Below, one piece after another: positions 17,307 through 25,682 of a stretch of DNA of 64,000 nucleotides (position 1 is the stretch's first letter; the number at the start of each line of letters is the position of its first letter). Source of the stretch: Streptomyces sp. TLI_053. GTDB lineage: Bacteria; Actinomycetota; Actinomycetes; Streptomycetales; Streptomycetaceae. The notes beneath the pieces are model-generated. The model was not told where the DNA came from. It made no database searches and was given only the letters and a program-made list of their open reading frames with translations. Location of the stretch: assembly GCF_900105395.1 (NCBI RefSeq), contig NZ_LT629775.1, positions 4,176,001-4,240,000 of the forward strand. Reading direction: 5' to 3'. The position numbers and the translations under genes were made by a program.

Positions 17307-17849
17307 ATGGCCCTCGACGACCTGAAGTCCGCCCTCCCGGACTACGCCAAGGACCTCAAGCTCAACCTGGGCTCGGTCATCGGCAACTCCGACCTCCCGG
17401 CCCAGCAGCTGTGGGGCACCGTGCTCTCCTGCGCGATGGCCACCCGCAGCCCCGCCGTGCTGCGCGAGCTGGAGCCCGAGGCCAAGGCCAACCTCTCCCC
17501 GGAGGCGTACAACGCCGCCAAGGGCGCGGCCGCGGTCATGGGGATGAACAACGTCTACTACCGGACGCTGCACCTGCTCTCCGACAAGGAGTACAGCAGC
17601 ATGCGGGCCGGTCTGCGGATGAACATCATCGGCACTCCCGGCGTCGAGAAGGTCGACTTCGAGCTCTGGTGCTTCGCGGTCTCCGCGATCAACGGCTGCG
17701 GCCAGTGCCTCGACTCGCACGAGGCCGTCCTCCGCAAGGCCGGCGTCGACCGCGAGGTCGTCCAGGCCTCGATGAAGATCGCCGCCGTGCTCCAGGCCGT
17801 CGCCGGCGTCCTCGACTCCGAGGCCGCCCTGGCGGGCATCGACGCCTGA
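17307..17849 (+). CDS. ahpD: Alkylhydroperoxidase AhpD
   Basis: The protein has 180 residues, the usual AhpD length. The catalytic CxxC pair is C131 and C134 in INGCGQCLDSH, with H138 of the proton relay. In actinobacteria AhpD is reduced by lipoylated dihydrolipoamide acyltransferase and passes electrons to AhpC. It starts 3 bases after the ahpC stop in one operon, which ends at the long hairpin at 17859-17921. Confidence 0.96.
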   Translation: MALDDLKSALPDYAKDLKLNLGSVIGNSDLPAQQLWGTVLSCAMATRSPAVLRELEPEAKANLSPEAYNAAKGAAAVMGMNNVYYRTLHLLSDKEYSSMRAGLRMNIIGTPGVEKVDFELWCFAVSAINGCGQCLDSHEAVLRKAGVDREVVQASMKIAAVLQAVAGVLDSEAALAGIDA

Positions 17850-17858
17850 CCCGGCACC

Positions 17859-17921
17859 ACCACGAAACGGGCCCCTCGCCCGCGGACTCCGGTCCGCGGC
17901 GCGAGGGGCCCGTTTCGTGGT
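17859..17921. terminator. Long bidirectional terminator after ahpD
   Basis: A perfect 21-bp stem (17859-17879 with 17901-17921) encloses a further CCGCGGA/TCCGCGG stem. It separates the convergent ahpD and permease genes. Confidence 0.9.
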
Positions 17922-17924
17922 CGG

Positions 17925-19382
17925 TCAGGGGGTGGGGGGATGGGGGCGGGTGGCGGCTTCGCGGGCGGCTTCGATGGCGGTGAAGACCGCCTGGCCGGCC
18001 TCGTTGCGGCGGCGGAGGTGGGTGACCACGGTGTTGGTGACCGCGATCAGGGGGACGGCGACGATGGCGCCGCCGATGCCGCCGATGATCGATCCCGCCG
18101 CCACCCCGAGGACGACGCCGAGCGGGTGGACCCGGACGGCCCGGCCGAGGATCAGCGGCTGGAGGACGTGGCCCTCGATCTGCTGGACGGCGATCAGGAC
18201 CACCAGCACCATCAGCGCCGTCCACGGTGTCGTGGTGACGAGCGCGATCAGGACCGCGACGGTGCCGGTGACCAGCGCACCGACCAGCGGGACGAAGGCG
18301 CCGAGGAAGATGATCACGGCGAGCGGCAGCGCCATCGGCACACCGAGCAGCTGGATCCCGACGCCGATGCAGACCGCGTCGATGAACGCGACGCAGACGG
18401 TGCCGCGGACGTAGGCGGTGAGCGTGGCCCAGGCCTTGGGGCCGGCGCCGGCCATCGCGTAGCGGGAGTGCCTGGGCAGGCCGCGCAGCGCCCAGTTCCA
18501 GATCCGCTCGCCGTCGTAGAGCAGGAAGAAGGTGGTGAAGAACGCCAGCAGCACGGCGGTCAGCACCTCGACCGCGATCTGCGCGCCGGTGATGCTGGCC
18601 GAAGTGATCTGCTCGCTGTTGGTGCTGATCGCCTTGGTGATCTGGTTGGCGAAGTCGGTGATCTGCTGCTCGGTCAGGTGCAGCGGCCCGGTGATCAGCC
18701 AGTCCCGCAACTGGTCGACACCGGCCTTGACCTTGCTGGTGACGGTCTCGAGATTGGTGGTCACCTGCCAGACCACGAACCAGCCGACCAGGCCGATGCC
18801 GGCCAGTCCGCTCATGAACACCCCGCCGGCGGCCAGTGAGCGCGGGACCCCGTGCCGGCGCAGCCAGGAGACGGTGGGCTCCAGCAGCGCGGAGATCAGC
18901 AGCGAGGCGAGCACCGCGAAGGCGACCAGTCGCAGCATGTCGACGATGTAGAAGACGACGTAGAGCGCGGCGCCGAGCAGCAGCAGCCGCCAGGTGGACT
19001 CGGCGGCGACCCGCAGGCCCCAGGGCACCGCCTCGGCGGGGGTGGCGGGCCGGCCGAAGTGGCCGTGCGGGGGCAGCGGGGCGGCGGGGGCAGGCGCGGG
19101 GGCCGCGGCGGCGGCGGGCGGTGCTGCCACCGGGACGGCCGCGGCGGGCGTACCGGACGGCCCGGCCGGTACGACGGCCGCCGCCGCCGCGGGCACAGCG
19201 GCCTCCCGCGGACCGGGCAGCGGACGGACGGCCGGAGCCGCCACCGGATCCACCGGGTGGAGGGTCTCGTGGAAGTCGGCCGCCATCGCGGCCCGTCGGC
19301 GCCGTTCGATGACGGCGGCCGCGCTCGCCACCACGGCCATGCCCTTGGCCACGGCCTTGAAGGCCTTTCCGCCCCGCGCCAT
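17925..19382 (-). CDS. AI-2E family transporter (PerM-like permease)
   Basis: The protein has 485 residues. A variable cytoplasmic N-terminus includes an Ala/Pro/Val-rich stretch (about 65-125). The membrane domain of the PerM/AI-2E exporter family follows, with about seven to eight helices, the family feature FFTTFFLLYDGERIW near the middle, and IEGHVLQPLILGRAVRVHPLGV near the end. Some members export autoinducer-2 or ions, but most Streptomyces members have no known substrate. ATG 19382 has GGGGAGAAG upstream; an in-frame start at 19445 lacks a site. Confidence 0.85.
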   Translation of the reverse strand: MARGGKAFKAVAKGMAVVASAAAVIERRRRAAMAADFHETLHPVDPVAAPAVRPLPGPREAAVPAAAAAVVPAGPSGTPAAAVPVAAPPAAAAAPAPAPAAPLPPHGHFGRPATPAEAVPWGLRVAAESTWRLLLLGAALYVVFYIVDMLRLVAFAVLASLLISALLEPTVSWLRRHGVPRSLAAGGVFMSGLAGIGLVGWFVVWQVTTNLETVTSKVKAGVDQLRDWLITGPLHLTEQQITDFANQITKAISTNSEQITSASITGAQIAVEVLTAVLLAFFTTFFLLYDGERIWNWALRGLPRHSRYAMAGAGPKAWATLTAYVRGTVCVAFIDAVCIGVGIQLLGVPMALPLAVIIFLGAFVPLVGALVTGTVAVLIALVTTTPWTALMVLVVLIAVQQIEGHVLQPLILGRAVRVHPLGVVLGVAAGSIIGGIGGAIVAVPLIAVTNTVVTHLRRRNEAGQAVFTAIEAAREAATRPHPPTP

Positions 19383-19810
19383 GCTCGCTACCACTTCTCC
19401 CCGCCGGAGCCGCCCGGTGCGGCGGCACGCCGTGGGTCCCGCCACGGCCGTCAGGGATAGACGCTACCCGGCCGCGGTGCGGTGAGTCCGCCCGGCGAGC
19501 GCGATCCGCCCGGGTTCTTGCGGCGGGAGCCGCTCGGACGGGGGACGATTCCGGGGCAAACCATCATGTCCCCGGTGGTTTCAGGCACGGGACAGCGGGG
19601 AGGAGTCGGGCGGGAACCAGGAGCCGACTGTCGGCGGACCGGCCGGGCGGAGAGTCACCAGGACCCCTCCCCGTCCCCGCGTCCGCACCAGGACCGCACC
19701 GCCCGTGGCGCCATGGTCAGCGCCACCCGGGCGGCGCGGCCCGCTCCCCGGCCCGACCGGGCAACCGGAGCAACCGGGCCGGCAGACCCACGGGTCCCGG
19801 AAAAGCGGAA
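19383..19810. other. Intergenic stretch without a gene
   Basis: Only shadow open frames are present, with no good start sites. AAACCA/TGGTTT around 19559-19582 is a short dyad, possibly incidental. Promoters for the leftward permease should lie near 19390-19500. Confidence 0.5.
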
Positions 19811-19850
19811 CGCCGCGGCCTCCCCGATCGTGATCGGGGAGGCCGCGGCG
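19811..19850 (-). terminator. Terminator after the transglycosylase gene
   Basis: A 19-bp perfect stem (19811-19829 with 19832-19850) lies directly after the stop at 19858 on the minus strand. Confidence 0.85.
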
Positions 19851-19857
19851 GGCGTTC

Positions 19858-20628
19858 CTAGTACCAGTGGTGCGACTGCCAGAACGACCAGGCGCCACAG
19901 GGGCTGCCGTAGCGGCTGTTCATGTAGCCGAGACCCCACTGGATCTGGGTGGCCGGGTTGGTGCGCCAGTCGGCACCGGCCGAAGCCATCTTGGAGCCGG
20001 GCAGCGCCTGGACCAGGCCGTACGCGCCGGAGCTCTTGTTGGTGGCGGTGTAGTTCCAGCCGCTCTCGCGCTTCACGATCTGGCTGAAGCACTGGAACTG
20101 CGAGTCGCTGCCGATGATCTGCTGGGCCAGCTCCTGCACCGAACCGGGGCTGACCGAGACCGGCGGAGTCGACGGGGCACTGTCGGTGGCGGCCATCGCC
20201 GAACGCGCCTTGGAGCGGTTGGCGGCGGCCTCGTCGGCCTTCCGCTTCTCCTCGGCGGCCTTCGCGGCCTTCTCCGCCTCGGCCTTGGCGGCAGCGTCGG
20301 CGGCCTCCTTGGCGGCGGCGTCGGCCTTGGCCTGCGCCTCGGCGGCGGCCTGCTGGCGCGCTGCCTCCTCGGCGGCCTTCTGCTCGGCGGCGGCCTTGGC
20401 CGCGGCGTCGGCGGCGGCCTGCTGGGCGGACGCCTGCGAGCCGATGTTGTCGCTGATGGTCTGCGCCTGGGCGCCGGAGGGGACTTCGGCAAGCAGCGTC
20501 GCGCCGGCGACGTCGACCGTCTGCGTCGTCTTCGCCTCGCTGCCCGCGCCCATACCGACCACGGCACCGACAGCGGTGACGGCGGTGGCGGAGGCGACGG
20601 CGACTCCCCGGACCGAGATCCGAGTCAC
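19858..20628 (-). CDS. Secreted transglycosylase-like (SLT) cell-wall hydrolase
   Basis: The protein has 256 residues. An N-terminal signal peptide or anchor (VTRISVRGVAVASATAVT to about 30) precedes a long Ala/Lys/Glu-rich helical region (about 70-150), likely a coiled-coil stalk. The C-terminal lytic transglycosylase domain (about 170-256) has catalytic Glu in IVKRESGWNYTATN, then SSGAYGLVQALPGSKM and a final Trp-rich segment. It should cut peptidoglycan outside the cell. GTG 20628 was chosen because GGAAGGA lies 6 bases upstream; an in-frame ATG at 20646 is an alternative. A strongly structured leader precedes it, as seen for riboswitch-controlled wall hydrolases in actinobacteria. Confidence 0.85.
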   Translation of the reverse strand: MTRISVRGVAVASATAVTAVGAVVGMGAGSEAKTTQTVDVAGATLLAEVPSGAQAQTISDNIGSQASAQQAAADAAAKAAAEQKAAEEAARQQAAAEAQAKADAAAKEAADAAAKAEAEKAAKAAEEKRKADEAAANRSKARSAMAATDSAPSTPPVSVSPGSVQELAQQIIGSDSQFQCFSQIVKRESGWNYTATNKSSGAYGLVQALPGSKMASAGADWRTNPATQIQWGLGYMNSRYGSPCGAWSFWQSHHWY

Positions 20629-20654
20629 ATGGATTCCTTCCAGCATCGCCCACG

Positions 20655-20713
20655 CGTGACCGTACAGGCGCAACATGCCCCTTGGCGCTGCCCTCCGTAC
20701 GGTGCTGGTCACG
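20655..20713 (-). promoter_or_regulatory. Structured 5' leader of the transglycosylase gene
   Basis: CGTGACC (20655-20661) pairs with GGTCACG (20707-20713), adjacent GTAC boxes pair (20662-20665 with 20697-20700), and a GGCGC/GCGC stem lies inside. The folded element ends about 27 bases before the start codon. In Streptomyces, cell-wall hydrolase genes often have a c-di-AMP (ydaO) riboswitch leader, but the conserved ydaO core could not be matched by eye. Confidence 0.45.
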
Positions 20714-20999
20714 GGAGGTACTGACCCGGCGTCCGGTCGAGGTGAGGCGACCGGGCGTTGTGATCGGGCGGCGTACGGCTCAGGTCTTCAATTGTGCGTC
20801 CACTGACCGGAGTTGGTGGACCGTCCGGGCCGGACTCCCGGTCTCCCGGAAGCCCTGCCATGCCGTACGCGGGGCCTGACAGAACCCTCACCATGCCGCA
20901 CCGGGCACTGTCGACGCAATTCCCTGTTGCGTGGCGGATGTCACATTCACCGTACTGGCGTTCACCGGACAGAAAGCACGCGATGTGATGAAAGGGACA

Positions 21000-21027
21000 A
21001 GGGCCCGCTCCCTCAAGAGCGGGCCCT
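21000..21027. terminator. Bidirectional terminator upstream of the transglycosylase leader
   Basis: AGGGCCCGCTC (21000-21010) pairs with GAGCGGGCCCT (21017-21027). An outer GGGACAA/TTGTCCC pair (20994-21000 with 21046-21052) encloses it. It lies just past the stop of the leftward PhoH gene. Confidence 0.85.
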
Positions 21028-21093
21028 ATACCGGGAATTGACTGTTTTGTCCCTAACTGCCCATTGGATTCCGGTAAGTCCGGAAAGTCCGGA

Positions 21094-22428
21094 TCAGGGC
21101 TGAACGTCCTCCAGCATCTCGGTCACCAGCGCCGCGATCGGCGAGCGCTCGGAGCGGGTGAGGGTGATGTGGGCGAACAGCGGGTGGCCCTTGAGCTTCT
21201 CGACCACGGCCACCACGCCGTCGTAGCGGCCGACACGGAGGTTGTCGCGCTGGGCGACGTCGTGGGTGAGGACCACCCGCGAGCCCTGGCCGATCCGGGA
21301 CAGCACCGTCAGCAGGACGTTGCGCTCCAGCGACTGCGCCTCGTCCACGATCACGAAGGCGTCGTGCAGGGAACGCCCCCGGATGTGGGTCAGCGGCAGG
21401 ACCTCCAGCATCCCCCGGGAGATGACCTCCTCGATCACGTCCGGCGTGGTGACGGCCGACAGGGTGTCGAAGACCGCCTGCGCCCAGGGGCTCATCTTCT
21501 CCGACTCGGAACCCGGCAGATAGCCGAGCTCCTGCCCGCCGACCGCGTACAGCGGCCGGAACACCATCACCTTGCGGTGCTGCTGGCGCTCCAGGACCGC
21601 CTCCAGCCCCGCGCACAGCGCCAGCGCCGACTTGCCGGTACCGGCCCGGCCGCCCAGCGAAACGATCCCGACCTCCGGGTCCAGCAACAGGTCCAGCGCG
21701 ACCCGCTGCTCGGCGCTGCGCCCGCGCAGGCCGAAGGCCTCGCGCTCGCCGCGCACCAGGCGGACCCGGCCGTCGCCGGTGACCCGGCCGAGGGCCTTGC
21801 CGCGCTCGGAGGTGAGCACGAGCCCGGTGTGCACGGGCAGCTCGTCGGCGCCGGGGACGTCGACGCCGGCGTCGTGGCCGGCCGCGAACAGCGCGTCCAC
21901 ATCGTCGGCGGCGGCGTGGAGCTCGGCCATGCCGGTCCAGCCGGAGGTGATCGCGAGTTCGGCGCGGTACTCCTCGGCGAGCAGGCCCACCGAGGACGCC
22001 TTGATGCGCAGCGGGAGGTCCTTGGACACGACGGTGACGTCGTAGCCCTCGGCCTGCAGGTTGCGTGCCACCGCCAGGATCCGGGTGTCGGCCTCGCCGC
22101 CGCCGGCCCGGTAGCCGACCGGCAGTATCGAGGTGTCCGAGTGGTTGAGCTCGACCCGGATGGAGCCGCCGAGCTCGCCGACCGGGATCGGCTCGTCCAG
22201 ACGCCCGAACCGGATCCGGAAGTCGTCGAGCAGCCGCAGCGCCTGGCGGGCGAAATAGCCCAGCTCCGGGTGGTGCCGCTTGGCCTCGAGCTCGGTGACC
22301 ACGACCACGGGGAGGACGACCTCGTGCTCCTCGAAACGGGTCATCGCCAGCGGGTCCGCCAGCAGCACACTGGTGTCGAGAACGTACGTGCGCCGGTCTG
22401 GTGTCCGGCGGCTCTTGGAACTGACCAC
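21094..22428 (-). CDS. PIN-PhoH fusion protein (PhoH2-type RNA helicase/ribonuclease)
   Basis: The protein has 444 residues. An N-terminal PIN nuclease domain (about 13-150) begins TYVLDTSVLLADP with acidic D18, and has TELEAKRH and TRILAVARNL. The C-terminal PhoH ATPase domain (about 235-444) has Walker A GRAGTGKS at 260-267 and Walker B FVIVDEAQS. PhoH2 proteins couple ATP-driven RNA unwinding to PIN-type RNA cleavage; in mycobacteria the gene pairs with a small antitoxin-like ORF, which was not found here. GTG 22428 is behind GGAGG. uppS lies upstream on the same strand. Confidence 0.9.
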   Translation of the reverse strand: MVSSKSRRTPDRRTYVLDTSVLLADPLAMTRFEEHEVVLPVVVVTELEAKRHHPELGYFARQALRLLDDFRIRFGRLDEPIPVGELGGSIRVELNHSDTSILPVGYRAGGGEADTRILAVARNLQAEGYDVTVVSKDLPLRIKASSVGLLAEEYRAELAITSGWTGMAELHAAADDVDALFAAGHDAGVDVPGADELPVHTGLVLTSERGKALGRVTGDGRVRLVRGEREAFGLRGRSAEQRVALDLLLDPEVGIVSLGGRAGTGKSALALCAGLEAVLERQQHRKVMVFRPLYAVGGQELGYLPGSESEKMSPWAQAVFDTLSAVTTPDVIEEVISRGMLEVLPLTHIRGRSLHDAFVIVDEAQSLERNVLLTVLSRIGQGSRVVLTHDVAQRDNLRVGRYDGVVAVVEKLKGHPLFAHITLTRSERSPIAALVTEMLEDVQP

Positions 22429-22724
22429 TAGGCCTCCAGGGCGGATGACCCTGCGTCATCCGCGGCAAGCCGGCCCCGCTGCCCCGGTGGCCTCGGAGCC
22501 GGTCTGATCGGAGTATTCCCAGGCGGGGGGCGGTGCATTCGCGCCCCCGGAGAACTGACGGATCATTGCGGATGAACGTTTGGCCTCGCCCTGCCACCGG
22601 GTAGGCCAGCTCTTACGGCGGTCAATCCCGACGCCCGGCGGGCAGCGCTCCCGGGTCCCCGGCGGACGGCGCCCCGCCGCCCCGGCGGGCGCGGCCGACC
22701 GCACCCCGGCGGACGCCGCTCCCG

Positions 22725-23519
22725 TCAGAGCCCCAGCCGCCGGTTGCGCTGCTCGAAGGCGCGCAGCGCCCGCAGGAAGTCCACCTTGCGGAAGGCCGGC
22801 CAGTACGCCTCGCAGAAGTAGAACTCGCTGTGCGCGCTCTGCCAGAGCAGGAAGCCGGACAGCCGCTGCTCGCCCGAGGTGCGGATGACCAGGTCCGGGT
22901 CGGGCTGCCCCTTGGTGTACAGGTGCTCGGCGATGTGCTCGACGTCCAGGACCTCGGCCAGCTCCTCGATCGAGGTGCCCCGGCCGGCGTGCTCCTGGAG
23001 CAGCGAGCGGACGGCGTCGGCGATCTCGTGCCGCCCCCCGTAACCGACCGCCACGTTGACCGTGATGCCCTCGATGCCCGCGGTCTCGTCGGCGGCGCGC
23101 TTCAGGACGTCGGCGGTGTGCTGCGGCAGCAGGTCCAGCGCGCCGACCGGGTGGACCCGCCAGCGGCGGGCGGCGGCCAGACCGGTGACGGCGTCCTCGA
23201 TGATGCCGAGCAGCGGGACCAGTTCGTCGGCCGGGCGCGAGAGGTTGTCGGTGGAGAGCATCCACAGCGTGACGACCTTGACGTGGGTCTCGTCGCACCA
23301 GCCGAGGAATTCGCTGATCTTGTCGGCGCCGCGCTGGTGGCCGTACGCGGTGGAGCCGCCGGTCGCCTTGGCCCAGCGGCGGTTGCCGTCGAGGATCACT
23401 CCGATGTGGTGCGGGGTGCGGGCGAGGTGCACCTCGACCCGGCGACCGTAGAGGCCGTACATCCCGTCCAGCAGGACGCGCAGACCCGGCGTGCGTTCGA
23501 CGACATCGCGCAGACCCAT
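22725..23519 (-). CDS. uppS: Isoprenyl transferase (undecaprenyl-diphosphate synthase family)
   Basis: The enzyme has 264 residues. Conserved cis-prenyltransferase regions are visible: HHIGVILDGNRRWAK (catalytic D44), YGHQRGADKISEFLGWC, TLWMLSTDNLSRP, and RTSGEQRLSGFLLWQSAHSE near the end. It adds isopentenyl-PP units in cis to make polyprenyl carrier lipid for peptidoglycan synthesis at the membrane. Actinobacteria often have two paralogues of different chain length; which one this is cannot be told. ATG 23519 has GGAGGGG upstream; a GTG seven codons earlier is possible. Confidence 0.93.
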   Translation of the reverse strand: MGLRDVVERTPGLRVLLDGMYGLYGRRVEVHLARTPHHIGVILDGNRRWAKATGGSTAYGHQRGADKISEFLGWCDETHVKVVTLWMLSTDNLSRPADELVPLLGIIEDAVTGLAAARRWRVHPVGALDLLPQHTADVLKRAADETAGIEGITVNVAVGYGGRHEIADAVRSLLQEHAGRGTSIEELAEVLDVEHIAEHLYTKGQPDPDLVIRTSGEQRLSGFLLWQSAHSEFYFCEAYWPAFRKVDFLRALRAFEQRNRRLGL

Positions 23520-23789
23520 GGTTTTCGGCCCCTCCGTGCTCACTTCAGCGGGTGCTTCAGAACCCCCGGCGCAGCCTACTCCCGCGCTGTGGCGGCAGGG
23601 AAAGCCGCAGGTCGCGGGAGGGTCACGGTCCTGTGCGGACTCTGTCGCCGCGGGCCGGGCCCGGGTGGCCGGAAGACACCCGCGCGGCGCCCCGGGGGCG
23701 GCCGGGGGAACGCCCGGCGGCCGGATACGGAACGGTCTCTGCTTCCTTAAGGAATCCGTAAGCCGACGGTTCAATGCTTGACGACCCCC
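23520..23789. other. Intergenic region upstream of uppS and chitinase
   Basis: No gene was seen. TTCCTTAAGGAA (23743-23754) is a perfect 12-bp palindrome in a local AT-rich patch and could be an operator. Confidence 0.45.
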
Positions 23790-23805
23790 AATGGTCTAGT
23801 CCAGC
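23790..23805. promoter_or_regulatory. DasR-like operator (dre) upstream of chitinase
   Basis: AATGGTCTAGTCCAGC matches the known DasR site ACTGGTCTAGACCACT at most positions, including the core TGGTCTAG-CCA. TTGACG (23778-23783) is just upstream. Chitinase genes in Streptomyces are classic DasR targets, repressed until glucosamine-6-phosphate is available. Confidence 0.8.
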
Positions 23806-23937
23806 TTTTGTGCCAGGGCGGAACGGCGTACCGGAACCGCCCCTCTCGAGGCAGTACTGCGGACCTCCCCTCCCCCACACGCGGCCGCCGCGCCCCCCAC
23901 CGCGGCGGCCGCTCCTCCCCCACAGGAGCGCACCTCC

Positions 23938-25551
23938 ATGGCCCGTACGCTGAACCGGCCCGCGTCGCACAAGCGCCGCCGCGGCCCCGTCCCGGCCCTC
24001 GCGGCCGGCGCCACCGCCCTGGCCCTGGCCGGCACCGGCCTCGCCCTCTTCGCCGGGGGCGCCAACGCGGCCGCCGGGAACCTCGTCGCCAACGGCGGCT
24101 TCGACGGCTCGCTGGGCGGCTGGACCTGTACCGGCTCCGCGAGCGCGGTCACCACTCCGGTCCACTCCGGCTCGGGCGCGCTGCAGGCCGCCCCGGGCTC
24201 GGCGGACACCGCCGAGTGCACGCAGACCATCAGCGTGCTGCCCAACACCAGCTACACCCTGAGCGCCTGGGTCCAGGGCCCGTACGTCTACCTCGGTGCG
24301 CGCGGCACCGGTGGCACCGACCCGAGCAGCTGGTCCAACCAGAGCAGCTGGAACCAGCTCTCCTCCACCTTCACCACGGGCGCGAACGCCCGCAGCGTCA
24401 CCGTCTACCTGCACGGCTGGTACGGCCAGAGCGCCTACCTCGCCGACGACGTGGTGCTGAGCGGCCCGGGAGGCACCCCGAGCCCGACCGCCACCCCGAC
24501 GGTCACCCCCACGCCGACGCCCACGGCGACCGCCACCCCCACGGCGACCACGACGCCGACCGCGACCGCCACCCCCACGGCGACCGCCACGCCGACCCAG
24601 ACCGCGACGCCGACCCCCACGGCCACCAGCACCGGCAACCCCACCACCGGCCTGCCCAAGCACGTCGTCACCGGCTACTGGCACAACTTCGACAACAAGG
24701 GCAACAACCTCCAGAAGCTGAGCGACGTCCAGAGCGCGTACGACATCATCGCGGTGTCCTTCGCCGACGCCGTCGCCAACCGCCCCGGCGCCATCACCTT
24801 CAAGCTGGACGCCGAGCTCTCGGCCGGTCTCGGCGGCTACTCCGACGCCCAGTTCCGCGCCGATGTGAAGGCCAAGCAGGCGGCCGGCAAGAAGGTCATC
24901 CTCTCCATCGGCGGCCAGAACGGCGCGATCTCGGTCAACGACGCGGCCGCCGCCCAGGCCTTCACCGACAGCGCCTACGCCGTCATCAAGGACTACGGCT
25001 TCGACGGCATCGACATCGACCTGGAGAACGGGGTCAACGCGACCCACATGGGCAACGCCCTGCACAGCCTCCAGTCCAAGGTCGGCTCCGGCTTCGTCCT
25101 GACGATGGCCCCCGAGACCATCGGGATGTACTCCACCGCGGGCGCCTACTTCCAGCTGGCGCTGAACACCAAGGACATCCTGACCGTCGTCAACACCCAG
25201 TTCTACAACTCGGGCGGCATGAACGGCTGCGACGGCAAGGTCTACACCCAGGGCACCATCGACTTCATCACCTCGCAGATCTGCACCCAGATCCAGGGCG
25301 GCCTGCGGCCCGACCAGGTCGGCATCGGCGTCCCGGCCTCCACCAAGGCGGCGGGCGGCGGCTACGTCGCGCCGAGCGTCGTCAACAACGCGCTGGACTG
25401 CCTGGCCACCGGCAAGAACTGCGGCAGCTTCGTCCCGCCGGCCAAGTGGCCCACCATCCGCGGCGCGATGACCTGGTCCACCAACTGGGACTCCGTCAAC
25501 GGGAACTCGTTCTCCAACACGGTCGGCCCGTTCGTCCACCAGATGCCGTAA
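23938..25551 (+). CDS. Secreted GH18 chitinase with N-terminal carbohydrate-binding domain
   Basis: The protein has 537 residues. A signal peptide with KRRR and a long hydrophobic core ends near GANA (44). A CBM-type jelly-roll domain follows (about 47-177; GNLVANGGFDGSLGGWTC at its start), then a Pro/Thr linker (about 180-232). The GH18 barrel (about 240-537) has ILSIGG and the catalytic DxxDxDxE motif D356-G-I-D-I-D-L-E363. It hydrolyses chitin outside the cell by substrate-assisted catalysis. The layout matches Streptomyces class III-type chitinases, and the DasR-like site upstream supports chitin regulation. Confidence 0.94.
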   Translation: MARTLNRPASHKRRRGPVPALAAGATALALAGTGLALFAGGANAAAGNLVANGGFDGSLGGWTCTGSASAVTTPVHSGSGALQAAPGSADTAECTQTISVLPNTSYTLSAWVQGPYVYLGARGTGGTDPSSWSNQSSWNQLSSTFTTGANARSVTVYLHGWYGQSAYLADDVVLSGPGGTPSPTATPTVTPTPTPTATATPTATTTPTATATPTATATPTQTATPTPTATSTGNPTTGLPKHVVTGYWHNFDNKGNNLQKLSDVQSAYDIIAVSFADAVANRPGAITFKLDAELSAGLGGYSDAQFRADVKAKQAAGKKVILSIGGQNGAISVNDAAAAQAFTDSAYAVIKDYGFDGIDIDLENGVNATHMGNALHSLQSKVGSGFVLTMAPETIGMYSTAGAYFQLALNTKDILTVVNTQFYNSGGMNGCDGKVYTQGTIDFITSQICTQIQGGLRPDQVGIGVPASTKAAGGGYVAPSVVNNALDCLATGKNCGSFVPPAKWPTIRGAMTWSTNWDSVNGNSFSNTVGPFVHQMP

Positions 25552-25611
25552 CCGAGGACCGCACCCCCACGGCGCGCCTCCCCTTGAGGGTGGGGCCGGC
25601 GCGCCGACGAC

Positions 25612-25644
25612 GGGCCCGCCGTACCGGACCGGTACGGCGGGCCC
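25612..25644 (+). terminator. Terminator after chitinase
   Basis: A 14-bp stem (25612-25625 with 25631-25644) has the loop GGACC. A second hairpin built on GGCGCGCC copies lies just before it (about 25571-25605). Confidence 0.85.
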
Positions 25645-25682
25645 GTCCGCGTTCCCCGCGGCGGCGGACGGGCCGCCGCGCC

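Noticed and set aside
20629..20880. Definite ydaO (c-di-AMP) riboswitch
   Set aside because: The position and gene type fit, but the conserved core could not be matched by eye, so only a structured leader is reported.
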